Assembly: GCA_029212425.1 (NCBI GenBank)
Contig: JARGNC010000100.1
Location: forward strand, 1-9,469
Source: Phycisphaerales bacterium
GTDB lineage: Bacteria > Planctomycetota > Phycisphaerae > Phycisphaerales > UBA1924
Direction of reading: 5' to 3'
DNA: 9,469 bases
Shown: piece by piece, positions 1 through 6,627 of the stretch
Position numbering within the stretch: the stretch's first letter is position 1
Layout of the letters: the number at the start of each line of letters is the position of its first letter
The notes under the pieces: model-generated
Database searches by the model: none
What the model saw: the letters and a program-made list of their open reading frames with translations, nothing else
What the model was told of the DNA's origin: nothing
Made by a program: the position numbers and the translations under genes

Positions 1-202
1 TCTTTTTGATACGCAGCTCGGTATATTGCTCGACACTCTGTGATCTGGCAAACATCACTTCGAGCGGATCATGGCGAAACAGTTTCATTTTGAGAAGTGC
101 GATTTCGTACCAGCAGACTCGATTGGTCGCGGTTGGCGGTGCTGCATTGGGTTTGTATTCCTGTTCAATAAGCAATCGCGGATTGAACTCGAAGCGGATC
201 AC
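1..202 (-). CDS. Unrecognised protein, N-terminal part only (runs off the window)
   Basis: This is an open frame of 67 codons that leaves the window at position 1 without a stop. It begins with GTG at 202-200, and that codon overlaps the TGA stop (201-199) of the preceding sensor-like gene in the form GTGA. Such an overlap is typical of translational coupling and is the main reason to accept this start. There is no ATG or clear Shine-Dalgarno sequence nearby. The visible peptide begins MIRFEFNPRLLIEQ and later contains VCWYEIALLKMKLF and EVMFARSQSVEQY. It is mixed in composition, has no signal peptide or membrane segment, and looks like a soluble protein. I recognise no family. By position it is the fourth gene of the PilZ/receiver/sensor operon and may be its output or partner protein, which is inference from context only. 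Confidence 0.6.
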   Translation of the reverse strand, partial: MIRFEFNPRLLIEQEYKPNAAPPTATNRVCWYEIALLKMKLFRHDPLEVMFARSQSVEQYTELRIKK

Positions 203-1044
203 GCGGCTTTGCGGTGCTGATCTTGCTGTTCGGGGGTGCTTTCGTGGGGGTTTTTCAAGCCGCTCTCAAGGGTGCCGTCATCTGCATTCTCTTGTGGAAA
301 GCTGATCTGGGATTGGGTCTTGGATTCGAGGGTGGAGACTTTGGTGTTGAGCCGGTTGATCCGAGGGATGAAGCCGAAGAGCGTTGCAAAGAGGGTGCAT
401 GCGAGGATAAGGACAAGCGATCTACGGACCGATGCGGAGTTGGTTCCTGCGGATTGCTGCGATCTCAGTTGGTAAAGGGCAAGAATCTCGGCAGAGAGTC
501 GATCGAACTGTGGATGGTGTTTTTGGAACGATTCGACGGCGGCGTCGAGACGGGATTCTGAGCTTGCGTCGATGAAGGGTGCTCTGCGAACAACGCTTTG
601 TCCGACGATCTGGAGTTCTTTGAGTGCTGGAGAGAGATCGCCGTAGATGTAGTTGAGGCGGGTGTAGTAGTCTGCAATGGATTCTGGATCGTTGGGGGCG
701 CGGTAGGTGTTCGCTTGTTGGGTGCGGAGATTCTCGTAGGAACTGAGCCATAGGTTGTGGGTGTTGACCAGATCGGTGAGCGCAGGTTCTACTCGATCCC
801 ATTCTTGATTGCGGACCGCTCTGTCGAGGGTCAGCGTGTCGATGCTCAGTTGAAGAGCGCGTGCGTGCTGCTCGGAAGCGTGTTGGATGAGTTGGTCGCT
901 TGGATTCTGATCCAGAGCTCCCGCTCGGATGAACGCGATCGAGAAGAGTGCGAGAAGCAGAGCGAGGGATGCGCATGGGACAATCCCGAGCATCTGGATC
1001 GGTTTACGCATTGCGGAGGTGATTGTGGATTTGTAGGTGTTCAT
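199..1044 (-). CDS. Two-transmembrane protein with helical extracytoplasmic sensor-like domain and no output domain
   Basis: The protein has 281 residues from the ATG at 1044-1042; an in-frame TTG at 1062-1060 would add six residues. A first hydrophobic segment lies at about residues 19-39. A mostly helical region follows at 40-205 (QHARALQLSIDTLTLDRAV, EWDRVEPALTDLVNTHNLW). A second hydrophobic segment is at about 209-227, followed by a short possible coiled coil (INRLNTKVSTLES) and a polar tail. This layout matches the N-terminal half of chemoreceptors and sensor kinases of the four-helix-bundle, PilJ or NarX type. However, HAMP, kinase, cyclase and methyl-accepting regions are all missing. 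The gene starts 30 nt after the second PilZ/receiver gene and its stop overlaps the start of the next gene, so it is probably in the same operon. A signal-perception role is inference; I do not recognise a specific family. Alternatively it could be a structural membrane protein. Confidence 0.75.
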   Translation of the reverse strand: MNTYKSTITSAMRKPIQMLGIVPCASLALLLALFSIAFIRAGALDQNPSDQLIQHASEQHARALQLSIDTLTLDRAVRNQEWDRVEPALTDLVNTHNLWLSSYENLRTQQANTYRAPNDPESIADYYTRLNYIYGDLSPALKELQIVGQSVVRRAPFIDASSESRLDAAVESFQKHHPQFDRLSAEILALYQLRSQQSAGTNSASVRRSLVLILACTLFATLFGFIPRINRLNTKVSTLESKTQSQISFPQENADDGTLESGLKNPHESTPEQQDQHRKAA

Positions 1045-1074
1045 GGAATTCTCGGTTAACAATGCGTCTTCTGT

Positions 1075-2220
1075 TTATGCTGCGTTTCGCAGAGAGGTGC
1101 AGAGATTGCTGAGTTGATTGATTTGCGGAGTGAGTTCTTGTGCGGACGCGTTGGTTGAGAGTTGTTGTATGATTTCATCCGCGACGGATTTCAACGGGTC
1201 CATGCCCAGAACAGGAGAGAGCATCGAGACGCGTTGGCTGATGCCGAGCAGTTCGGAGTCTTTGAGCGAGTTGCATTGTTTGTTGAGGATGATTCCGAGC
1301 TTTGTGAGTTCAATGCGGAGTTGATTCTTTGATTCTGGTGATACGCAGGAGCGGATGCTTTCGAGGGAATCAGGGGTCCAGTCGTTGAGGACATACTCTG
1401 CGATGGAGCCGAGTACTGTTTGCTGGTTGATTGGGAGGGGGAGGATGATGTCTACGCCGCATGCGATGAGGTAGTGGACATCGAGATTGCTGTTTGGGCA
1501 TCCGATGAGGATGATCGGATTTCGGAATCCTTCGTTGCGCATTGTGCGGATTGTTTCAGCGATCGCGGGGATGTCTGAGGAGAGTTGGCAGATCGCTAAA
1601 TCCTGCTCATCGAGATTCTCGAAGACTTCTTCGACTGACTTTGCGTAAGTGCATTTGAGCTTTGTGTGCTCGGTGAGTGATTGGATCTGTGCAATCAAGT
1701 CGCTTTGGGTTGCGTAGACCATCACGGAGATGTCCAGGGAGCACGGATTGACGCGTTCACGCGAGTACAGCAGGGTTTCGGGGTTTTGAGTCAAGAACTC
1801 GTGAAGGCAGACCTCGTTGTGGAACATGACACCGATCTCATGGATTCTTCCTCCGCGATGTTCACAGCGGGTGATCCTTCCTTTGCAGGGGATGATGCTT
1901 CCTGTGTTGTCGATGAGATCGACGGTCAGGTCTGTTCCTGGATACATAAAGCTGGAATGGAGGAAGGAGAGGCCGCCTTGCGAGAGATTGCGTGACGCGA
2001 CGGTGAGTGTTCGTGCGTTGTGTCCATCGGATTGGATGTGGATATTGAGGTTTGGGTGTGCGTACTGGAGTCTTCTGTAGATGCGTTCGGGATTGGTGCT
2101 TTGACTGTTCGGGCTTTCATCAAGTTTGGCAAGGAGTCGATGGTACAGCGCGCCATCTATTGAGAGCGAGTTGCGTGTGTTGCTGATTGTCTTGTGCTTA
2201 GAGGCGGTGTCGAAACTCAT
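1075..2220 (-). CDS. PilZ domain protein with degenerate (pseudo-) receiver domain and HPt-like tail; paralogue of the upstream gene
   Basis: The protein has 381 residues and starts with ATG at 2220-2218. The PilZ domain spans about residues 44-140. It carries R46xxxR50 and N78-L-S-Q-G-G83, the RxxxR and (D/N)xSxxG signature that binds cyclic di-GMP. Its last strands read KGRITRCEHRGGRIHEIGV. Residues 163-280 align with the receiver domain of the upstream paralogue, but the key residues are gone. The acidic pair after the first strand is replaced within MVYATQSD, the acceptor position lies in AICQLSSD without an aspartate, and the lysine is lost in ILPLPIN. Residues 290-378 form an HPt-like helical tail with Q329 at the expected histidine position. 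It is therefore probably a non-phosphorylatable, cytoplasmic c-di-GMP-responsive partner. It follows its paralogue by 59 nt and precedes the two-membrane-segment gene by 30 nt. The effector target cannot be read from the sequence. Confidence 0.82.
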   Translation of the reverse strand: MSFDTASKHKTISNTRNSLSIDGALYHRLLAKLDESPNSQSTNPERIYRRLQYAHPNLNIHIQSDGHNARTLTVASRNLSQGGLSFLHSSFMYPGTDLTVDLIDNTGSIIPCKGRITRCEHRGGRIHEIGVMFHNEVCLHEFLTQNPETLLYSRERVNPCSLDISVMVYATQSDLIAQIQSLTEHTKLKCTYAKSVEEVFENLDEQDLAICQLSSDIPAIAETIRTMRNEGFRNPIILIGCPNSNLDVHYLIACGVDIILPLPINQQTVLGSIAEYVLNDWTPDSLESIRSCVSPESKNQLRIELTKLGIILNKQCNSLKDSELLGISQRVSMLSPVLGMDPLKSVADEIIQQLSTNASAQELTPQINQLSNLCTSLRNAA

Positions 2221-2244
2221 GGGCTACTCATTGCTGTCCAGCGG

Positions 2245-2273
2245 ACTGTAAATGGAATCAGTGAAAATATGAA
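2245..2273 (-). promoter_or_regulatory. Candidate sigma70-like promoter between the two PilZ genes
   Basis: On the minus strand, TTCATA (2273-2268) and TACAGT (2250-2245) are separated by exactly 17 nt. Each matches the sigma70 consensus at four of six positions. The elements lie in an AT-rich island that stands out from the surrounding sequence, and transcription would begin a short distance before the ATG at 2220. This would give the second PilZ gene its own transcript in addition to read-through from the first. The match is weak, and promoters of this kind of bacterium are poorly characterised. Confidence 0.3.
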
Positions 2274-2279
2274 TACTGG

Positions 2280-3446
2280 TTATGCTGCGGATGCGGGCTT
2301 TGCTTTGACTCTTCTGCACGCGATGATCAATCGGCGGATATCGGCAGCGGCGTCGCGGACTCCGTTGCCGTTGCTCAGGGCGCGATCGGCATGGACCGCG
2401 AGTTCTCCGATAGGGGTGTATCCCAGACTCGCAGCGGAACTTGCGAGGGATCTGCAGATGGTCAGACAAGCATCCTTGTCGGACTCGCGGAGTCCGGTCT
2501 CGAGGGTGAGGATCGTTCGGGAGAGGTTGCTGAGAAACTTTCCGAGCAGGTCGTATGCTGGATCTGTGTTCTCCAGAGTGGAGTAGATCGGACCGGTTGA
2601 GCCATCAACCATGAGGAACTCTGCGAGTGCTTGGTGGATTCTGTCTTTGGTGAGCGGCTTTGAGATCAGTCCTGAGGCGCCGGCCATGCGGAGTTCGTCG
2701 CGGACAGGAGCGGATGAGTCCGATGCCATGATGAGGACGGGAGCATCGATCCCCTGTGCGCGGAGTTCGAGCAGGATATCCGATGCGGTTTCTGATCCGA
2801 CTTGGATATCGAGGAGGATGAGTTCGCACCCCTTTTTTTGTGCTCGCTTGATTGCGGTTTCCGAGTTCTCGGCGACGGCGATCGAGAGTTCGGTTTCCTC
2901 GAGGAGTTTGAGCATGATTTGTTGATCGAACTCTGATTCGTTAATGATGAGGATGTTGCCTTGGAGGGACTTGGGGTCGATGCGTTCGAGGGAGTACGCT
3001 TCTTGCATTGGATCAAGACCGAGGATGTCCTTGGTTGAGATTTCGTTATCAAACTTGATTCCCAGCTCGTGAACCTTGCCCCCGATGTGGTCGCATCGCT
3101 TGACGGTCCCTTTGATGTCGAGCTTGTGACCGCCTTCGAGGACAGCGCCAACATGGCAGCGTGAGTTGGGGTAGACGAACGAGGAATGGAGGACGGCGAT
3201 GCCACCTCTAGAGATGTTCCTCGTCGCGACTGGAAGGACGACCTTTGATCCGGTTTGGTGCTCGATGGTGAGATCGACGCGCACAATGCGGAGATTCCAG
3301 CGGACGAAGTTTCGATCTGGGTTGTCCATGGAGGGGCGGATTTGTTCGATCTTATCAAGCAAGGCATCAAGCTCGCGAACTCCGAGTCGGAGGGTGTTGT
3401 CGTTCTGGTGGCTGTCTTGGATTTTGTTGGTTGATTTGTTGGGCAT
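2280..3446 (-). CDS. PilZ domain / receiver domain response regulator with HPt-like C-terminus
   Basis: The protein has 388 residues, starts with ATG at 3446-3444, and is the first gene of the left operon. The PilZ domain (about 43-140) has R45xxxR49 and N77-I-S-R-G-G82, which is the cyclic di-GMP binding signature. A CheY-like receiver follows at about 163-282. D213 in ELILLDIQVG is the phospho-acceptor, K263 lies in the ISKP motif, and the acidic pocket is changed to N169-E170. The usual Thr/Ser switch residue is ambiguous within IMASD (241-242). Residues 290-385 resemble a histidine phosphotransfer bundle (CRSLASSAASLG, ELAVHADRAL), but R332 occupies the place of the phospho-histidine. The protein is cytoplasmic, with no signal peptide or membrane segment. 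It probably integrates c-di-GMP level with phosphorylation. No cognate kinase lies in the window. No DNA-binding or enzymatic output domain is present, so it likely acts through protein contacts. Confidence 0.85.
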   Translation of the reverse strand: MPNKSTNKIQDSHQNDNTLRLGVRELDALLDKIEQIRPSMDNPDRNFVRWNLRIVRVDLTIEHQTGSKVVLPVATRNISRGGIAVLHSSFVYPNSRCHVGAVLEGGHKLDIKGTVKRCDHIGGKVHELGIKFDNEISTKDILGLDPMQEAYSLERIDPKSLQGNILIINESEFDQQIMLKLLEETELSIAVAENSETAIKRAQKKGCELILLDIQVGSETASDILLELRAQGIDAPVLIMASDSSAPVRDELRMAGASGLISKPLTKDRIHQALAEFLMVDGSTGPIYSTLENTDPAYDLLGKFLSNLSRTILTLETGLRESDKDACLTICRSLASSAASLGYTPIGELAVHADRALSNGNGVRDAAADIRRLIIACRRVKAKPASAA

Positions 3447-3643
3447 GGTTGGCCTGTCGTAGTGGGGAGTTGATGTGTGCTCGACGGTTTCGGTTTACCA
3501 ACGAGGTGAACCGGAAGGTCAAATCGACCATGCGATGGAGGGAATATCTTGAAAGCGTGGATTTCAGGGGAGGATTTGGGTGGTTTGTCGATGCAATCCC
3601 ACCTCGTCTGCGACGAGTGCTCCGTGTGGTTGTGGAAGGACCG
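3447..3643. other. Intergenic region upstream of the PilZ operon
   Basis: This gap lies between the gyrB terminator and the first PilZ gene. It should contain the operon promoter. The best -35-like box is TTGACC (3522-3517, minus strand), but its nearest -10-like partner TAAACC (3497-3492) is 19 nt away and matches poorly, so I do not call a promoter. The only other structure is the short inverted repeat listed at 3603-3617. I see no small gene in it. Confidence 0.4.
3603..3617. repeat. Short perfect inverted repeat CTCGTC-N3-GACGAG
   Basis: Six bases on each side are perfectly complementary around the spacer TGC. The repeat lies about 160 nt upstream of the first PilZ gene and just beyond the gyrB terminator. 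It has no T-tract, so it is not a terminator by itself. It could be an operator for the signalling operon or a chance repeat. Confidence 0.35.
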
Positions 3644-3670
3644 AAAAAAACACCCTCCGGATGGAGGGTG
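3644..3670 (-). terminator. Intrinsic terminator of gyrB
   Basis: On the minus strand, CACCCTCC (3670-3663) pairs perfectly with GGAGGGTG (3658-3651) across the four-base loop ATCC. Seven T residues follow immediately (3650-3644). The hairpin begins 51 nt after the gyrB stop codon. A perfect GC-rich 8-bp stem with a T-tract is a textbook rho-independent terminator. It separates gyrB from the signalling operon to its left. Confidence 0.92.
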
Positions 3671-3720
3671 CGTCGTGGTCATTTTGTGTGCCGATAACTT
3701 TTGGGCCCGGGAGAGTCCGA

Positions 3721-6390
3721 TTAGACATCCAGGTTTTTGACTTCCAGCGCGTGGTCCTCGATGAACTTACGGCGAGGCTCGACCTGCTCACCCATCAGCA
3801 GTGAGAAGAGCATGCTCGCTTCTTCGGACGCGTGCTCCCATTGGACTTTGAAGAGTGTGCGTTTGGTGTCGTCCATTGTGGTGTCCCAGAGCTGGATCGC
3901 GTCCATCTCACCCAGACCTTTGAATCGCTTGATCTCCATCCCACGGCGACCAATCTGGTGCAGCGATGGGAGGATCGCTGGGATGTTCGCGGCTTCGATG
4001 ACCTTGGATTGGGACTGGGGTGTTGCGGATTCGTCATCATTGTATGATGAGTCCGATTTGGGGGATGAGGTCTTCTCGGTGACCCATGCGAATCGTGCGG
4101 GGATGTTCTCGCCGGTGACGGATTCTTCTTGGACGAGGCCGTAGTCGTTGATGTCCAAGCCAAGCTCTGCGAGGTTGGTGAAGATGGAATCGAGCTCGCG
4201 GTTCTCGTGGAGCTCGCGGAGGGTTGCGAGCGGGGATGTGTCTTCTTTGAACTGCTCTGCGTATTCCGGTGAGTCGGGGTCGAGCGCTGGGGAAGCGTCT
4301 TCTTGCTCGTCGTCCTGGATTTCCGCGTCTTGGGTGAGTCTCCATCCTTTGGATTCGAGGAGTTCGAGTGCTTCGGACTCGGACCACGCGTAGAGGTCTT
4401 CGGTTTGGGTGGAGAGCTTGTGGCTTGGGAGGACGCCGTCCTTGCGGGTTTCGAGGAGGTCGATGAACTTCACGCCGCGTCGTTCGGCGATCTCGACAAG
4501 ATCACCCAAGCGGGTCAGGTGTTGGACGGCTCTGCGTGCGGCGTTTCCTGAGATCGAGGTGATGACCTTCGGTTCGATCCCTGTTTGAGCGCCGACGATG
4601 TCGCGGACTTGGAGTACCGATCCATCGAGACCGAGGTCGGTGAGCGCGTTGTCGAGGGTGCGTTCGTTGAGGACATACTTGGATTTCTTGTTCCGCGTGA
4701 TCTGGTAGAGCGGGGGCTGCGCGATGTAGACATGTCCGCGACGGATGAGTTCTGGCATCTGGCGGAAGAAGAAGGTGAGGAGGAGGGTGCGGATGTGCGA
4801 TCCGTCGACATCCGCGTCGGTCATGATGATGACTTTGCCGTAGCGGAGTTTGGTGATGTCGAAGTCTGCGCCGATCCCGCATTTGAGGGCGGCGATGAGC
4901 GTGCGGATTTCTTCGAATCCGAGAACCTTGTCGATGCGGGCGCGTTCGACATTGAGGATCTTCCCCTTGAGCGGGAGGATCGCTTGGGTTTCGACATCGC
5001 GTCCTTGTGTCGCGGAACCACCTGCGGAGTCACCTTCGACGATGAAGATTTCGGAGCGGTCCATGTCTTTGGTCTTGCAGTCGCGGAGCTTGTGGGGCAT
5101 CGAGCCCGAATCGAGGGCGGACTTGCGGCGGGTGAGTTCGCGTGCTTTGCGGGCCGCTTCGCGTGCTTGTGCGGCGACGATGCCTTTGAGGCAGAGCTTC
5201 TTCGCTTCGGTCGGGTGTTCTTCGAGCCAGTTATTGAGTGCGTCTTGGAGGGCGCCGGAGACGAAGCTCTCGATTTCTGGGTTGAGGAGTTTCTCTTTAG
5301 GCTGGTTGTTGAACTGGGGGTCTGGGAGTTTGACAGAGACGATCGCGATGAGTCCTTCGCGGAGGTCGTCGCCGGTTGGGTTTGGGTCTTTTTCTTTGAG
5401 GATTCCGGAACGCTTTGCGTATCCGTTGAGCGTGCGTGTGAGCGCGGTTTTGAATCCTTGGCCGTGGGTTCCGCCGTCGACATTGTTGATGTTGTTTGCG
5501 AAGGTGAGGAGTGTCTCGTTGTATCCGTCGTGGTATTGGAGGGCGACCTCGCAGATCATGGACTCTTCTTCGAGTTCTTTGCGGAGGTATACAGGGGACG
5601 AGACGGTGTTCTTGCCCTTCATCAGGTGGGTGACATACTCGAGGAGGCCGTTTTCCGCACAGAATGTTTCGTGCTTGAGTTTGCCATCAGCGCCGACGCG
5701 TTCGTCAGCAAGCTTGATGGTGACACCTGGGTTGAGGAATGCGAGTTCGCGGAGTCTGTTCGCGAGTGTTTGGTAGACGAAGTTGGTGTCCTCGAAGATT
5801 TGGGTGTCTGGTTTGAAGGTGACGGTGGTGCCTGTTTTGCGATCGCTGTTCGTTGGGATCGCTCCGATGTCGTAGATGTCTTTGGTGACGACGCCTCGCT
5901 CGAAGACGATTCCTTTGATAACCCCGTCGCGCCAGACTTCGACTTCGAGGAGTGAGGAGAGTGCGTTGACGCAGGAGACACCTACGCCGTGGAGACCGCC
6001 GGAGACTTTGTACGCGGAGCCTTCTTGCTGGAACTTTCCGCCTGCGTGGAGTTTGGTGAGGACGACTTCGACTGCGGATTTACCGTTGATTGTGGGGTCG
6101 TCGTTGTTCTTGACGGGGTCGGTTGGGATCCCGCGTCCGTCGTCGACGACTTTGACGGATCCGTCGGGTTGAATGAAGACGGAGACATAGCTTGCGAATC
6201 CGGCCATTGCTTCGTCGATGGAGTTGTCGACGACTTCGTAGACGAGGTGGTGGAGCGCGCCGATGCCTGTGCCACCGATGTACATACCGGGGCGTTTGCG
6301 TACAGCTTCGAGACCTTCGAGGACCTTGATTTGGTTTGAGGAGTACTCGCCGGGCGTGGACGCGGGGGATGGTGTTTCTTGGTCGGTCAT
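3721..6390 (-). CDS. gyrB: DNA gyrase subunit B
   Basis: This is the ATPase subunit of DNA gyrase, which introduces negative supercoils together with GyrA in an A2B2 complex. The protein has 889 residues from ATG at 6390-6388. The frame continues upstream to a TTG at 6570, but that codon lies inside a terminator hairpin and the extra 60 residues are unlike GyrB. The GHKL ATPase has E52 and N56 in YEVVDNSIDE, D84 in VVDDGRGIP and GGLHGVGVS (131-139). The transducer contributes Q363 and K365. The TOPRIM domain has E452 in VEGDSAGGSA and D525/D527/D529 in TDADVDGSH. The C-terminal motif IKRFKGLGEM (820-829) is followed by EPRRKFIEDHAL. Between about residues 578 and 814 lies an insertion of roughly 235 residues with acidic, serine-rich stretches, at the same place as the shorter insertion in E. 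coli GyrB. All catalytic residues are present. The gene is monocistronic between two terminators. Confidence 0.98.
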   Translation of the reverse strand: MTDQETPSPASTPGEYSSNQIKVLEGLEAVRKRPGMYIGGTGIGALHHLVYEVVDNSIDEAMAGFASYVSVFIQPDGSVKVVDDGRGIPTDPVKNNDDPTINGKSAVEVVLTKLHAGGKFQQEGSAYKVSGGLHGVGVSCVNALSSLLEVEVWRDGVIKGIVFERGVVTKDIYDIGAIPTNSDRKTGTTVTFKPDTQIFEDTNFVYQTLANRLRELAFLNPGVTIKLADERVGADGKLKHETFCAENGLLEYVTHLMKGKNTVSSPVYLRKELEEESMICEVALQYHDGYNETLLTFANNINNVDGGTHGQGFKTALTRTLNGYAKRSGILKEKDPNPTGDDLREGLIAIVSVKLPDPQFNNQPKEKLLNPEIESFVSGALQDALNNWLEEHPTEAKKLCLKGIVAAQAREAARKARELTRRKSALDSGSMPHKLRDCKTKDMDRSEIFIVEGDSAGGSATQGRDVETQAILPLKGKILNVERARIDKVLGFEEIRTLIAALKCGIGADFDITKLRYGKVIIMTDADVDGSHIRTLLLTFFFRQMPELIRRGHVYIAQPPLYQITRNKKSKYVLNERTLDNALTDLGLDGSVLQVRDIVGAQTGIEPKVITSISGNAARRAVQHLTRLGDLVEIAERRGVKFIDLLETRKDGVLPSHKLSTQTEDLYAWSESEALELLESKGWRLTQDAEIQDDEQEDASPALDPDSPEYAEQFKEDTSPLATLRELHENRELDSIFTNLAELGLDINDYGLVQEESVTGENIPARFAWVTEKTSSPKSDSSYNDDESATPQSQSKVIEAANIPAILPSLHQIGRRGMEIKRFKGLGEMDAIQLWDTTMDDTKRTLFKVQWEHASEEASMLFSLLMGEQVEPRRKFIEDHALEVKNLDV

Positions 6391-6554
6391 GTGTTGATCG
6401 GTCCGTCCGGTGCTGCGATCCGTTGAGCTTGCTTCGCGTGCGGATTGCAGGCGGAAGGGCTTCGGGAGGGTGTTCAATCTTGGGACCCAGAGAACGGGCT
6501 TGAGGGCTCGTTTCAGGGACAGGTATGGTAGGAGGATTGGCGACAAAAATCCCG
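6391..6554 (-). promoter_or_regulatory. gyrB leader and presumed promoter region
   Basis: This non-coding stretch lies between the upstream terminator and the gyrB ATG, and it must contain the gyrB promoter because the terminator isolates gyrB from the genes before it. I found no convincing -35/-10 pair. A lone TACCAT resembles a -10 box but has no good partner. No Shine-Dalgarno sequence precedes the ATG; the bases just before it read GATCAACAC. Confidence 0.4.
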
Positions 6555-6577
6555 AAAAACACCGACTCAAATCGGCG
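6555..6577 (-). terminator. Probable intrinsic terminator after the L,D-transpeptidase gene
   Basis: On the minus strand, CGCCGA (6577-6572) pairs with TCGGTG (6565-6560), with one G-U wobble, around a six-base loop. TTTTT (6559-6555) follows directly. It lies 51 nt after the stop of the L,D-transpeptidase gene. The stem is shorter than that of the gyrB terminator, but position and T-tract support it. Confidence 0.7.
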
Positions 6578-6627
6578 ATTCACAGGGGTTCTAAAGGGCT
6601 GTCGCTGTGGTGTTTAGCGAGGGGCGA

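Noticed and set aside
1045..1062. TTG start at 1062 for the two-membrane-segment protein
   Set aside because: ATG at 1044 is the stronger codon and the extra six residues add no feature. An AGAAG six bases before the TTG leaves some doubt.
3492..3522. Possible promoter TTGACC-N19-TAAACC before the PilZ operon
   Set aside because: The -35 box is good, but the spacer is too long and the -10 box matches at only three positions.
2666..3682. 338-codon minus-strand frame overlapping the first PilZ gene
   Set aside because: Its peptide is low-complexity Ser/Thr/Pro/Arg, as expected from an out-of-frame reading. The overlapping frame encodes clear PilZ and receiver motifs, and this one would start inside the gyrB terminator region.
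4585..5955. 456-codon plus-strand open frame opposite gyrB
   Set aside because: It lies wholly antisense to well-conserved gyrB sequence. Its acidic composition is a mirror of the codon pattern of gyrB, and it shows no domain. It is a shadow frame.
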